DNA of 64,000 bases from Phytophthora quininea (GCA_011947345.1 JAAVTG010000614.1:186001-250000); one strand, 5' to 3'. Numbered from the stretch's first letter, positions 49,101 through 61,137 are shown. The notes: a model not told the origin generated them from the sequence alone. Made by a program: numbers and translations.

Positions 49101-51390
49101 GTCGCGAAAGAAGGTGGGTCGGACGCAGTTGAGGAACCGGAATAGTTGAGCAGTGGACCATCGGTAAGCACTTTCCAATATCCAAAAGTTCCGACTTGTA
49201 GTTAGCCGTATACAGCAGTTGAAACATGGATAAGTTCACAAGTACTTGTCGGAGTGCATCCCATTGGTAGCAGCGTTTAAGGTGCCATGGTAATTCCTCT
49301 ACCCGTCGGAACGTTGTCGGGTGTATCCGAAAAAATCGGATTAGCCACTGGTGATACCGCTGTTCGACGCGTTCGCTCCCGATGTAGCGCCACCAAATCA
49401 CATCACGGAGAATATCCTTGCACATTGGTAACACTACCACTTCTTGTACAAATAGCACACTTAAAGTGCGAAGAGCACGGAGGAGAGCTTGCCACAAGTC
49501 CTCTGAAAATGCGGCCGGGTTCTCTTCCATAGTTGATTTCCTCGCTGGTCGAAATGCCGTATCCTCTTCGCCGCGAGATGCCTCATGTACACTATTTAAT
49601 CCATGTGACTCCGTCACGATGGCGTTCAGAATAAAACGCAGCTCATTCAGGAGTAATCCATGTCGACTCACGTACAGCAAACATAGCGCTCGACCAAGTA
49701 AATCACCCAGTGGCGCAACGTAGCGCCCGCCAGATAAATAATCGGGTTTATTGTTTAGATTGCCGAGTAAGCTTCTCTTCCTTTCTCTTGGATCAGTGGG
49801 AAAGCGTTTTAACTTGTGTTGTGCCGTTTCCAGCGGCGAACCCTGAACCACATGGGTGCTTTTAGCAAGAGAAAAAGAATCCGATGGCGATCCACCTTCC
49901 GTCGGCACTTGTGCTCTGCCCACATCTGGCCGGGCGATATTCACAAACATCTCTTTTGTTTCATGGACGCTTTTCACGCGCTTCATTTCGGTCGATGCAG
50001 GTTCAGGCGAACCATCAGGATCTTCCCGCTGGCGAAAATCGAGAACACATATAGCATCACTCGTCTCACGTAAAACATTTTCAGCAGCAGCACGAGCAAG
50101 GTCAATTTTTACGCGGCTATCATCGCGATGAAGCGAGTGCCTACGTCCCGGAAGTTGAGTGCCCCCTGGGCCAGGCGGTTTTCGTAGTGAAATGGCGTTG
50201 GTATGAGCTGGGGTAGGTCCAATCGCAGTTCGGACGTAATCTTCATCATCATGCTCAATTAAAAACTGTACGGCGTCGTCCGTGGACAGTTGATCCGGGG
50301 TATATCCTATTTCCATGCTACGGAGCACAGATTCCAACAACTGAGCGACACTGTCGGCCCCAAGCCAACTTTCAAAAACCGCGTGAATATTGAAGCCCTC
50401 CTTAATCGCCCACAAGAGACAATTGAGGAAGTTCTTGAGAAAGTGAGGGCTGGCACTCATTGGGACACCAACAATGGCGTTTTGCTGGATTTCAAAGAGC
50501 TGTATACCAGTGATTGGTTTGCTGGGTGGAACACCATTTTCATGGTCACTGTTGTCGCAATTTTTGAAGATAAACTTTTTAATGATGCGCCTTCGATCAT
50601 CCTCGGCCAACGGCAACACATGTATCAGCTTCCAGTTGCGACGACCGGCCTCCACTTTAATTCGTTCGATCATTTGAGCGCTCAGACTTGTTTTTCGTAG
50701 TAATCGCCGCCAATGCCATTTTCATCATGCCCACCTTCATCACCGCGAGGTATAGTGTTAACTCCTGCTGCCCCATTACCATTAAAAGATTGCAGCAGCT
50801 TAGCGGTTGGATAGTTGAGAGTGCCGGAAAAATTATGCGCACGTTGGGAGGAAAAGAAAGCGGCACCCACTTCAGAATGCTCTCGCCATTGTTCGTATGG
50901 AGTCGATGCAGCCCGTCCACCACGAGAATGACTCGTCCTTTTTCGAGGCAGCCTCCAGAAAGCGAGGGAACTGCCAGCTCAGCCGCTCTTCCACGTCGGG
51001 AATGTCCTTGTTCAGCTCGAAGTACTCTTTGATTTCGCGTAAAATACGCTCAAGCAGGTTTGAGACGGAGCATGACTGCCTGGAGCAGCCCACCACGTGC
51101 GAGAAAATAAACTCAGGGTAGGAGGACTGCCAGTTCTGGAACATCTTCTTCCGCCGCACGAGCCAATTGGCCAGGAAGGCGCTCTTCCCCATCCCGCTCT
51201 CGCCCAGCAGAATCACCGGTCCCTTGGGTGTATGCATCGAGTCGACGTCACAGAACTCGTCGAGTTCCCGAGTGAGCCGCGGATCTTCGTGGTATACAAA
51301 GTCGCCAGTCTTCAGTCGCAAGCGCATAAAGCCGTGGTGGAAGGCGCTCTCCAAGTACGACACCGAGTCCCAGCACTCTCCATTCCCCAT
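46112..51390 (-). CDS. NACHT/STAND P-loop protein with C-terminal coiled coil (frame-disrupted)
   Basis: The start is MGNGECWDSV at 51390. The N-terminal ~450 residues are a STAND NTPase: Walker A GESGMGKSAFLANW, Walker B VILVVDGLHRL, then a helical-lid region (LAEDDRRRIIKKFI, SPHFLKNFLNCLLW). A Ser-rich linker leads to a basic stretch and a long coiled coil (RYLQDVKLKIRETCRRYEVT, KVALQQCEAMCEKIQKATGF, LYEARLKQIKLNQTELEEQL). Two introns near the 3' end are clear: 46554-46622 with an ACTAAC branch site and 46451-46511 (GTACGT...CAACAG), leaving a 14-codon exon. The predicted protein has about 1,700 residues. Ten frame breaks (about 47459, 47521, 47961, 48162, 48316, 48662, 49173, 50693, 50830 and 50941) each need one extra base. 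If the break at 48316 were real, the coiled-coil part would be a second gene. The role is unknown; STAND proteins act as signalling switches. Confidence 0.65.
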
Positions 51391-51533
51391 GGCCGCAGTC
51401 ACTCCGCCGCCCCTCCAGCTCCGCTTCTTCGCCGATCCATTTATCAGAAGTCTTCTCGCTGGAAACACAGGTGAGTTATAAAGCATTCGTTTCATGACTC
51501 AACCGCCGGCAAAACAAATATATGTGAAATTTA

Positions 51534-53548
51534 CTACAGCACCGCGTACGCCTGGCCGTCTTCTGAAACGATTGTCACCTCGTCACTTAAGGCGTCGTCC
51601 AAGCTACCGTAGAAGATACTTGGGCAATCTACCGTCGCGGGTGAATGTGTCGCTTCAATTTGGCGCTCGGAAGTTTGTTTCCTGTTGAAGTTACGACACA
51701 AGTTGGCGACGCTCTGGTGGCCATGCGCCTTGGCGAGAGCGATAATGTCCAATCCGCGTGCTGTCTGGAGACGAATATCACCCCATGCTGCAGTAACATG
51801 TTGCTCATGGACAGACTCCCGCACTGTGCCGCGAGGTGAAGTGGCGTCTTGCCGTTGAAAGCGTTGGGGATGTTCACAAAAGCTCCGTACTCCAACAACA
51901 ACTGCACCATGAGCTCCATTTGACATGCGACAGCGACGTGTAGAGCAGACACATTGTTCGCACTGCAGAGATTGACATTGGCGCCATTTTCCACAAGCAT
52001 CTCTACAATTTCCACGTTCCCCAATTGCACCGCGGTAAGTAGTGGAGACACACCATTCGCATCCATTGCGTTAGTGTCGGCTCCATGGGTCAAAAGCATT
52101 GCCACAATGCTGCGATGTCCACCACGACAAGCAGCGTGGAGACTTGCTGACCCATCTTTCATGACTGCGCTTGGGTTTGTGCCACGGTACAAGATGCTTT
52201 CGACAGCGCGCACATGGTCGATTTGACTTGCCACATAAAGTGCCAACTCCCACTGCCGAGCTGCATCCCAGCTTTCTTGCAAAGAATTCCCAAGAGCCTG
52301 ATAATCTAGCAAGCCATGGTCCTTGCAATCTTCCAGGAACGCTTGAATCGGAGTTGCTTCGTTGGAGTCTGCTTGGTTCGATGTCGTGGTAATTGCTGAA
52401 GAAGAGAGGAATGTTGTCTGCCATCGGATATTAATTCCTCGGTAGTATCGAGATCTGCGGCTTGGAGAGTGGGTTTTCTCGATCTCTTGGCCGCGATGAA
52501 GAACAGTGCAGGGTGCTGTTCGTGAAAACGACTCGGCGTTCATCACAAGACCGTCAAAGTTTCCATCACCGCGTTGGCGACTGTACTCTGCGCTCATTTC
52601 AATGTCGATGTCGATCATTCGGCCGCTGTAGCTGCTCGGAGGGGTTCGACCGGTGCTCTCACTTCCGAAGCTCCGACTGCTGGTAAAGACATAGCTGTTT
52701 GGCTTTTGGACAGAGGGTAGGCGCAAAGTTGTGCGTGCCCAAGAGTTTGACCGATTCCTTTTGCTAAAACCGAAGAAATCGTCCAGTATCGCCAACACTT
52801 TGCAAGTTTCCAAAACGTCTACGCTTTCAAGGAACGGACGGGGAAAGTGTCGAAGAGCCCGCGTCCAGTTGAGATAAACAGCTCCAGTCCCTGACGCCGG
52901 TTTTCTAATGCCGCGGGCGTACTGCGCTTTATCACGAACTTGGATGGAAACGGGTAGCTCTTGAGAAAGTGGTGGAATCCCCGAAATGTGCAATTCCAAT
53001 TACGGCAGCGGCAGCAAGATGACGACTCCCGACCTAGTCCAGACATCGGCAGAGACCGAAATGAGTTTGATAGGGAGCGCGACAATCGGCGACGTGGTTG
53101 GGAGGTGCCGGATGGCTGGGAACTGTTGGCGCGAGTTAATGACGTTTTGGGGGCATCCTGGTCGAGCGTATAAGATCCTTCCATAGCTTTCGAAATTGTG
53201 AGTACGAACGCATGGTTACAACGCGCACTCAAGCTCGCCCAGCGCGTTGTTGCCTGCGTTGCAGTCGTTTTCATCTTCCAGATCCAGCAGGAATTGCGAA
53301 CTTGTACTTGTAATACTGGACCAGTTACGTGCCAGATCTTCTTGTCGAAGTGCGCGCTCCCGTAGCTGGACCGCAAAAACCGGCTTACCCGCCCGAACCT
53401 CGTAGAGCGGCACGGTCACTTCGTTGGTCTGTAGCCAGCTCATCGTGCGCGTGAATGGGATACCCGTGCTCACCGGAGGGTGAATTCGGTTGTGTGAAAA
53501 GATCAACACCACTTGGTGCCGCCGACGTGATGTTGACTGTGACACCAC
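51534..53548 (-). CDS. PX-domain and ankyrin-repeat protein (frame-disrupted)
   Basis: A phox-homology fold is suggested by VTVPLYEVRAGKPVFAVQLR, then FRGFHHFLKSYPFPSKFV, ALENRRQGLELF and FPRPFLESVDVLETCKVLAI. PX domains bind phosphoinositides, so membrane recruitment to endosomes is likely. A disordered Ser-rich linker leads to five ankyrin repeats (SASLHAACRGGHRSIVAMLL, SPLLTAVQLGNVEIVEMLV, SALHVAVACQMELMVQLLL, TPLHLAAQCGSLSMSNMLL and a final partial one). The protein ends SEDGQAYAVL. One-base breaks lie at the A run 52876-52878 and the C run 51781-51784. A further frame problem near 53200 splits the first PX strand from the rest and might be an intron. The likely start is MSWLQTNE at 53443; the upstream frame is open to 53548. 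Confidence 0.65.
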
Positions 53549-53751
53549 GGGCGTTCAGCGTGACGCAGGAATCTTGGGTCCTACGACTGCAACGACGACC
53601 AGCACTTTCTTCTGAGCCTGTCGAGGAAGTCAGACTTTAACGAACTGCTATCTGCGAGCGTCTCCGTTATCTTGCTACCTAATGCGAGAGCGGTTGCACT
53701 TAGTAAAAATAAAACTCTTCATCCTTGGAAAACATGCATGTTACTGCTTAT

Positions 53752-55409
53752 CTACACGACCCGGCGATCCTCGCTTACAGCGCTTATACCACCCCAGTGT
53801 CGATCCTCGAATCGGTCAGTTGTCTGATAGTATGACTGTGTCGGCGGTGTGAAATCCACGGGAGGTGTTTGCGGTTGGCGCTGTAGCATGGCGCGGCGGT
53901 GTTCTCTGACAGCGACACCGTTTTCGATGGAAAGGAAGTCTTCTGAGTCTGCGCTTCTGGCATTGGGCTGCGCTACTTTCCGCTGATGCAGCCACTTGAC
54001 TATTGCATTGACCGCCACGTAGACCACGCGAGCCAGCAGACAAAGTAGAACAAGTGCGTTGACGAAGATGATAGACTGCGCAACGAGATCGCGTACGCGC
54101 TGCTTGATGAGATCCGGCGATACCAGGACAAGAGTGAGCAATAGCATCACGATTCGCAGATACGATGTCGCTAAACCAACGACATAAAATACTCGAAGCA
54201 GGTATGGACGCCGTACCAGTACAAGAATAATAAAAACTGCGTTGATCCCCACTAGAAGCCCGAGTTGAACCATGGGCCTCGAACCTGCGCCCACGACTGC
54301 TCCAGAAGCAACATCCAGCGCCATTTTTGCCACGAAGAAGTAGCGGTTCTCCTTCGAGAAATCCTGATAAAAGGATCCGTATCGCTGGTTGAAAGACTTC
54401 TTCTCATGCTCTTCCGTGCCGTGGTCTACCAACTCATGCTTGTTGCGGGAAAGGATATATACGCCGGCTACTGCCAATCCAAAGGTGGAAGTGATGAGAA
54501 TGATGACAGCCAAAATCAGGCCGCCTGTGTCGAGGTTATTTCGTAAGGAGTAAGAAATCTGAAAGCATGCAACCATGGCCAGGGAGTATTGCAGCAGTAA
54601 GAGGAGCTGAATGCTTATCCAGACGACTCGATTGTCTAGCATTTCCAGCAGATAATCTTTCTTCAATCCCCGTAAAACCAATCGAGCTGCAAAGTACACG
54701 CCCACCACCAAGGCGTAAGTAGCGATCAAAACTAGGAGCGTATAGTAGAAAAGATGGTCAGATTCAACGCCGAGAGCTTTCGCATAGCGACTGACGCCGT
54801 CCAAACTCGAGGTGCCACTTGATAGACGTCGTTGCGGCGAATCCGTTACGCTAGAAGGGAAGATCTGAAAGTTTGTCCACCCAAACTTTGCGCAAAACTC
54901 GATGAAAAAGTTGGCGAACCCTCAAGATTGAGCGACCCGAGTAGAGTGATAAATTGTCCCTGAGCCGCCATTTGCAGCAGCTCAAACACGCCTCCACTAG
55001 CAGATGGAATTGCAGTTGAGGATGCCAACGCCCCAGTAATGAACGAGCGCAGCGCCGCCACACCACCGACCGCAAATCCGGACGCTGTTGCTGCACTCAA
55101 CAACTTGCCGCTGTTATTCATGACCGACACTTGAAAGCTAGAGTAGTTTGTCCTCAGTCCAGAGACAGGAAACTCGGTATTGATCCCCAGACACTCGCCA
55201 CACGAAACTCCACTTGTATCAACATCCCCTGCAGCGCTGGCACCACGAGAAGCCACAACCTGCGCTGCCGCTACAACTTCACCGTAGTGATCTTTTCCCC
55301 ATGGCTTAAGATAATATTCGTACGAGAAGAACGCCGTCGGGATAATTACCAGCACTGCAAGAACCTGACATAAGATAACACACGCGCAGCACTTGGCACA
55401 GCACCCCAT
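53752..55409 (-). CDS. Multispanning membrane protein, TRP-like
   Basis: The protein starts MGCCAKCCACVILCQVLAVL, a Cys-rich signal anchor. A luminal or extracellular part follows (SCGECLGINTEFPVSGLRTN...), ending in FGWTNFQIFPSS just before the membrane block. Six to eight hydrophobic segments come next (e.g. YYTLLVLIATYALVVGVYFA, ISIQLLLLLQYSLAMVACF, LILAVIILITSTFGLAVAGV, IIFVNALVLLCLLARVVYVA) and a polar cytosolic tail of ~90 residues. This layout, a luminal domain then a FGW..F-type motif then a TM bundle, fits the TRP-like/FLC family of fungi and oomycetes. It is about 552 residues long. One base is missing at the T run 54887-54889, without which it would appear as two genes. It lies 165 bp downstream of the kinase gene on the same strand. 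Confidence 0.6.
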
Positions 55410-55573
55410 GGCAAAATGATCAAACGGACTCTGGCGAAAACCGACATGAGCTGCCAGCTGACATCCGTTTCAATTCCGCGCGTGGTAATAGTTCTACTTT
55501 ACTGATCGTTAGCAGGCTTTAAAAAACTATGAGGAGACCGTTGCAGTCTCCGCTCTTGCATTTGCTCACGCCC

Positions 55574-58005
55574 TCAGGGTGCAACGTAGAGAATGCCCAT
55601 GTTCTTGAAATCGCGCTTCTTCAGCGATTTTTTCACGAGCGGCAGCGCCTCTAAAATCGACCCAAAATCAGGTCGGCGCGCTGGGTCGTGGTGCCAGCAG
55701 TGCTCAATGAGCTCTCCAATTTTCACGGGTGTTTGGCGAGGCAAGGCTGGGCGCATTTGCTGGCGAGCAACAGCAAAAGCGGCTATAACAAGCAAATCAA
55801 TTAGTATGATACGTTCCGCTGGAAAAAGAAACCCGATTCTTACCTTGAATAGGTGTCAATCCTCGGAACGGTTGGTCCCTCGCTAACAGCTCCCATAATA
55901 CCACACCAAAGCTGTAGACGTCAGCCTTGTTCGAATACGGTTCATGCCGAATGACTTCCGGCGCCATCCACCGATACGTTCCGGTCTCAGCTGTCAGGTC
56001 AGACGAGCTGCCGATTTCAAGCACGCAGCTCAACCCAAAGTCAGATATTTTAGCAGTGCCGTGAGAGTCGATCAGCACATTCCCAGACTTGAGATCACGG
56101 TGCATGATAGAGCACAAGTGGAGATAATTCATTCCCTGGAACAAGCAAAGCACAACGTAGAGTGAGCATGGTTTCCGGATTCTTCGTTCCACATGGTACA
56201 GCAGATACCATTGCCATTTCAGATGCCAGGCGAAAAAATCGATCGGACCACGACGTGCACGAATCAAGTCCGTCAGAGTGCCATTCTCCATGTACTCGAA
56301 GACTATGCGTCAAAGAAAACAATCAGCTCTAAGGAAACTGCATGACCAAAATGCAAAACAAGCAGACTTACCCAAGCAGTACCGAGGTGGGCTAACTGCG
56401 GCTCCAAGGAACAGTACAATGTTGGGGTGGCGTAGTTTACTTACAACTGCCACCTCGCGGTGAAACTCGTTAAGCAGCTCCTCGCCTACGGATTCGCTGT
56501 TCGCGGACGAGTCAACGACCTTTGCGGCTACGTGCGTGCCACGCCACCATGCACTATACGTGCTACCAGAGCGGCCACTTCCAACCACTTTTTCCAGCCG
56601 TACTTCATTGAGGTCTAGCTTCCACTCAGCTTTGATCTCGTTCTTGTCAACCATCTGCAGCACTCCTAATTTTTCGGCCAGGCTCACATTTTCGTTCCCG
56701 CCCGAATCCTGAGAGTCGTTGGCGCTGGGTCTCTCTTCGCTGTCGATGCTGAGTCGACGCAGGTTCTGCTCAATCAACGTCCGCAGCTCCTCCTGCCGTT
56801 CATCGCTCATAAACGAACCCTTCACCACAAAACGGTCCAACAAGGTGCTGTCTGCGGTGGTCATCACATCTGCGTCAAGAATGTTGCCCTTCATGGTAGT
56901 CAATGCTCGCGTAATTGCATCCAGAATGTTCTCGCGGTCCAGTGACACCACCACTACCTCACACACATTCGGCACGATCCTGGATTACAAAACAATCCGT
57001 GGGTTAGACTTAGGTGTCTTTACTTCTCAAATCCACAACTATTTGACAAGCATGGTACGTACTCGCCATTGTCGTCCTTCTTGAGCTGAGCGTTTACTGC
57101 GATGGCAGTTGGATCGCGCTGGTTCTGGGCCAAGAGACGCATGTGCAGCGGCACGTCGTCGGGGTTTACAGATAGTGCATATCTGGCGGGTAGTCGACGG
57201 AAATGAGCCTGCACCGAAGCGAAAACCGGTTCGTAGAGGTGGTTGAGTACTTTGCGCTGTCCGTAGGAGCCAGAGGCCGACACGTACACGTCGCCCACCA
57301 TGTGCTTGACGACGGCACGGCACATGTCGTTGACCACCGAGTCCTTCAACCCTCGTTGCACTCCCAACGCCGACGGTTTGGGGGCGATTGGGAAGTAGCC
57401 CTTCTTTTCTAGATCAGCAAGTGCTTGGTAACTCTGGGCCTTCTTAATGCCCATAGAGGGCTCGCTGGGTTCGGCCGAGCCGTACGAGCCGACTTTAGCT
57501 CCAGGCTGCGCCGCGTCGATCGCGGCCAATTTTCGCGATAGTAGTCGAGCGCGGTCATCCGCGTCCTGTGGGGCGACTGGGGCTGCAGGGGCGGCGTGGT
57601 TGGCGTGCAGCGGGAGGTTCTCGAGTCGTTCGGCGATGCGCGGTAGGGACGACGGCGAGCGGCCGAAGACGCCAAAGGGCGAGTGGCTGAGTACGTCCTC
57701 GCTACTCATGGCGTGGCTGCGACTGCCGTTACTGCTGCCGTTGCTGCTACACTCGCTGCTCGTGTCGATCCGCGCGAGGTCGGTCGCGCCGATGTGGGAG
57801 CCCGTGCGCCACTCGCGGTAGAGCAAGCGCGCGTCCGAGGGTGTTTGAACGGGGGCGACGCGGTCAGTTCCGCGGCGAGGTCGTCGGCGCTGTTCTTGCG
57901 GCCGAGCGGGGCGGGGACTGGCGGTGACGACGACGAATGCGGCGGGGGCTTCTGCGATTGCTGCTGCTGCTGCTGCTGCTGGACGGCGTCTCCACTGGTT
58001 TGCAT
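55574..58005 (-). CDS. ACT-domain TKL protein kinase
   Basis: The N-terminus is disordered with a polyQ run (57960-57982) and Ser-rich stretches, followed by a conserved helical region (SVVNDMCRAVVKHMVGDVYV). After an intron (56980-57062, GTACGT...ATCCAG) comes an ACT domain (CEVVVVSLDRENILDAITRA, STLLDRFVVKG), then the kinase: GSGRSGSTYSAWWRG, Lys in HVAAKVV, HRDLKSGN, DFGLS, GTYRWMAPE and DVYSFGVVLWELL. Further introns are 56303-56371 and 55783-55843, with a probable short one before GMNYLH (boundaries uncertain). ACT-Raf-like TKL kinases are common in plants and oomycetes; Ser/Thr kinase activity is expected, and ACT domains often sense small molecules. One base is missing at 57839-57841. 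Start: MQTSGDAVQQ. Length is about 720 residues. Confidence 0.85.
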
Positions 58006-58436
58006 CTGGGTAAGAGCACGGCGCGCGGCTCCTCTCTGTGCCTGCGCTCGGCGGTGTGCGATGGCAAAGGCTGGGTGGTTGCCGCTTTGCAGCAAGACGG
58101 ACACGCGCGTGGTAGTCGCCGTAATATTACGCTGTCGAAACGCCACAAGAAGCGGTGATTCGCCTGTTTGGTAATGTATACGGCTATGGATTCGTCCAAA
58201 ATATAGGTTGCAAAGCCCGCTCTTTTTGTCGGGCTCCGATAACAACTGCAACACGGACTTTCAACCAATCACGCACGATGAACCTGGCCGTATCCATCTT
58301 GTTTGGCCCCGCAATTCAACAAGACTCGGGCAATGCCCCGTCGTCTTCGCCGTCAGAGCCAATGCCCCTGCATGCTTCGACAGTATCGATGGCGCTGCTA
58401 TCGCGCTTCCGTCGAGAATATAAAAATGTATACTAG

Positions 58437-58658
58437 ATGCGACCTGAATCTAAAGATCGAGTCAGTCGCGCCTTGTCACAGTTGCCAGTCCTTCGCACAC
58501 TCAACTCCATTGCGATGGCGACGCTGGTTGCCTGTCGACACCCTCCCTGTCGCGCTCAACAGCGCTTGCTTGCTTTGGACTCCACAGCCTGTGCGAACCA
58601 GTGCGAGCTCCACGTCGGGCCTCGATTTGTGGTGACTCATGTGGGTGGCTTTATGTGA
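58437..58658 (+). CDS. Small Cys-rich open frame, doubtful
   Basis: A 73-codon frame ends TLVACRHPPCRAQQ...CANQCELHVGPR. The Cx4C...C...CxxH layout faintly resembles the zinc motif at the N-terminus of the nearby bZIP protein. It has no intron signals and no clear promoter. It could be an exon of a missed gene or chance. Confidence 0.2.
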   Translation: MRPESKDRVSRALSQLPVLRTLNSIAMATLVACRHPPCRAQQRLLALDSTACANQCELHVGPRFVVTHVGGFM

Positions 58659-59013
58659 CAGGGTATCGAAATCTACGGTACGAACGACTGGCGGTCACGA
58701 ACCAAGCCAAAGGACCGGAATTGCCCAGCGCTGGTTCTCACAGAGCTCCGTCACATGAGCGTCGACCTGCTCGCTTGGCGGGGGTGAACGCCGAGTGTCT
58801 TTCGGAGATCTTTTGCCCCTCGCTAGAGCTCCATGCGCTGGCGGGCGGGCCACCAGCAAATTGGAGATGGCAGCTCTGCAAGATACAATAGCGTTTCTCG
58901 GCTCGTGGAAGCTTTGGATTCACCGCCCCTCGAAAGACGTGAGGGCCGCCTATTGATGCCATATGACAGGGGCTTTGCGATCCATTTTCGTCTCGTCTTG
59001 AAACTGCAGGACC

Positions 59014-59840
59014 ATGGGCTCGCACCTGTCGCTGCTGATCTCCGCGACCATGCTGACGGCGACGCTGGTGTACTACTACAGGATGGTGCTGCTGACGGAG
59101 ATGACGGCAGAGGCATCTCTGTTCAATACGCTCTACGCTGAGTACGCCACGCCGCAGATGATGGACTCCTGAGGTCTGTGTGCTTGATGATCCTGCCGAG
59201 CCACCCCTGCTTCAGCATCGCTAACGTACTCTTGTCCTACTTCACTTCCCAGGGCAGTGGAGGAGTTCTCGCAGCAGTCGACCCTCACGCCGCAGCAAAT
59301 CGTGTGCCAGCCGAATGACGAGAGGCTGTGGGATCGCAACTTCGACCATGAATGGCAGCGCCTTCTGCACTGGTTCGTGCTTGCATGTGACGAATCGTCG
59401 AGAGCGGCATTAACCGAGCGGTGAATGCAGGTACCGAAAACTAGTGTACTTCCACCGCATGGGTCTGCTGAACGACCGCTTCTTCCAGGAGTTCCCTGGC
59501 GTCTGTACGTGCATGCGATTTTTGGGCAGCAGCTATTGTTTTTTTTTTTTTCACTTTCTGACGCCCCTCCGCTGTATATCGAATAGACCGTGCTCGCGAG
59601 TTCATCCACCACGTAGAACCGTTTGCACTCGGATCCTGTTCTCTTTACCAGGTTTGTCGAGGTCTCCGTCGTGTTTGGTGTGTCAATGCTAATGCATTGT
59701 TGCGGATGTCAGGAGAAAATTGCTCCGAAGTCTTCGACTACCTGCGCCAACTATACGACCTGCCCAAGCGCCAGGCCATCGCGTGCGAAGGTCAGCAAGA
59801 ACATGCTACTGAGCAAAAGGTGGTGAAGGAAGAGCTCTAG
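59014..59840 (+). CDS. Small membrane-anchored hypothetical protein, intron-rich
   Basis: Exon 1 encodes MGSHLSLLISATMLTATLVY, a short signal anchor. A branch site CTAAC and acceptor CTTCCCAG at 59252 precede exon 2 (AVEEFSQQSTLTPQQIVCQP, DRNFDHEWQRLLHW). An intron at 59373-59430 leads to YRKLVYFHRMGLLNDRFFQE. Another of about 150 nt ends near 59652, and probably one more ends near the CAG before the last exon, which reads NCSEVFDYLRQLYDLPKRQA and stops at 59838-59840. The first donor is either 59142 or, if one C is missing near 59168, 59173. It is roughly 160-170 residues long. I recognise no family. It lies head-on to the bZIP gene with about 115 bp between stops. Confidence 0.55.
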
Positions 59841-59956
59841 ACGAGCAGAAACTCACGCGAGGACGACACGGAAAAAATACGCGTATATATATATGCCTAG
59901 TTTCGCTTCGAGATAGCCTATCGGCGCCTTCATCGAGCATTTCCAGTTCAGTGCAC

Positions 59957-61137
59957 CTACCGCTTGCTCAGGTTGACCAGCGCCGACAGGAACTTCGCCT
60001 GGTCAGCAGTGCGATGCACGTACACAATCTTGTCGCCACTGAAGGAAAAGTTGCTGACACCTTCGATAGTCACGCGGCGTCCCTTGACGCTCTCAATCAG
60101 CTCCAGAAACTCTTTGTTCATGCTCACACCCGCACTCTTGACTGTGCCAGACAGCGCCCAGTGGACGCGGAAGTGCTGGCTGCGTGGACCACCGCAGTCG
60201 ACCTTGGCGTGGTGCAGGCGGACATCTCCGAATAGGTAGGTCGTGCAGAGGTAGTCGAGCACCAGAGCGTCCTTGCCGCGAAGGTGCACGGACGAGTTCT
60301 GCGGCCCGCTGACAATCGAGTCGTCGCGGAAGTACTTGACCGTGGACAGAATCTCACCCGAGTTGTAGGCGTCCTCCACGTGCTTGATAATCTGCAGGCG
60401 CTTAGCCTGCAGCTGCTGGTACTCCTTGTCCGTGATGGTCATCACCACGTTCGCGGCGACACCCGAGTCCTTCTTCTCCAGACTGCGGATCTCCTGCACG
60501 AGCATGTCGCGGTGCTGCTCTAGGCGCATCTTCTCGTCCTCCAGATTGGAGATGCGGTCCAGCTTGCGCTGGCGACTCTTGCGCGCGGCGATGCGGTTGC
60601 GCTCGCGTCGCAGGTTGGTCTCGTCCACCGAACCTTCCGATTCGGAGCGGTTGGACCCGTTGGTGCTGTTCGACTGGGCTTGGGCCGACACGTACGGGTC
60701 GCTCTCGTAGGCCGACACGTTCGAGTTCTTGGAGTACTGCATCTGGCTGACCATGCGGTTGAGGCTCTCGCGCGTAAGGCCGCCGCCAGTGGACGAGCTG
60801 TCTACCACATAGCGATTCACGGGCTCGGCGGGCGACGACTTGTGCTTCTTGGTGGCCGGCCCGCTGCGCGGCTGCATGGCGGCGTGCGAGCTGGCGCGGT
60901 AGTAGCGGTCCTCGTCCATGGCGTCGCCCATGGCGGAGGAGACCGGGGGCCGCGCGAGCCGACGCCGCGACCGTCCATGACGCTGGCGCCGCCGCCCACG
61001 CGGCCGTTCCGGGAGAGGTGCATGGAGCAGACGCCCTCGGCCACGGCCTGGTTGGAGCACAGCGCGATGGCGCAACGGTGGAGCGAGTTGGACAGGCGCG
61101 GGTTGGAGGCACTACCACTCGGTCGGCGGTGGCTCAT
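59957..61137 (-). CDS. bZIP transcription factor with N-terminal zinc motif
   Basis: The basic region is NRIAARKSRQRKLDRISNLE (canonical N-x7-R), near residue 175, followed by a short leucine zipper (LEDEKMRLEQHRDMLVQEI). The C-terminal ~170 residues are a globular domain (DALVLDYLCTTYLFGDVRL, QHFRVHWALSGTV) of NTF2/SnoaL-like look; this is inference from pattern only. The N-terminus from 61137 reads MSHRRPSGSASNPRLSNSLH, then RCAIALCSNQAVAEGVCSMH, a Cx4C...CxxH motif like the WRKY19-type zinc finger. Joining it to the rest needs one extra base in the G run 60945-60949; otherwise the protein would start at the Met in SSAMGDAMDED. Length is 393 residues with the N-terminus. It is a nuclear DNA-binding protein, probably dimeric. 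It shares an ~850-bp upstream region with the divergent DinB-like gene. Confidence 0.85.

Noticed and set aside
49287..50700. Forward frames of 80-136 codons inside the STAND gene
   Set aside because: They are antisense shadows of a conserved minus-strand protein.
54846..55409. Stand-alone secreted protein upstream of the TRP-like gene
   Set aside because: Its end overlaps the next frame, and one base at 54887-54889 joins it to the FGWTNFQIFPSS segment and the membrane block.
57683..58174. Forward 163-codon frame with a Cys run
   Set aside because: It is the antisense of the polyQ and Ser-rich kinase N-terminus.
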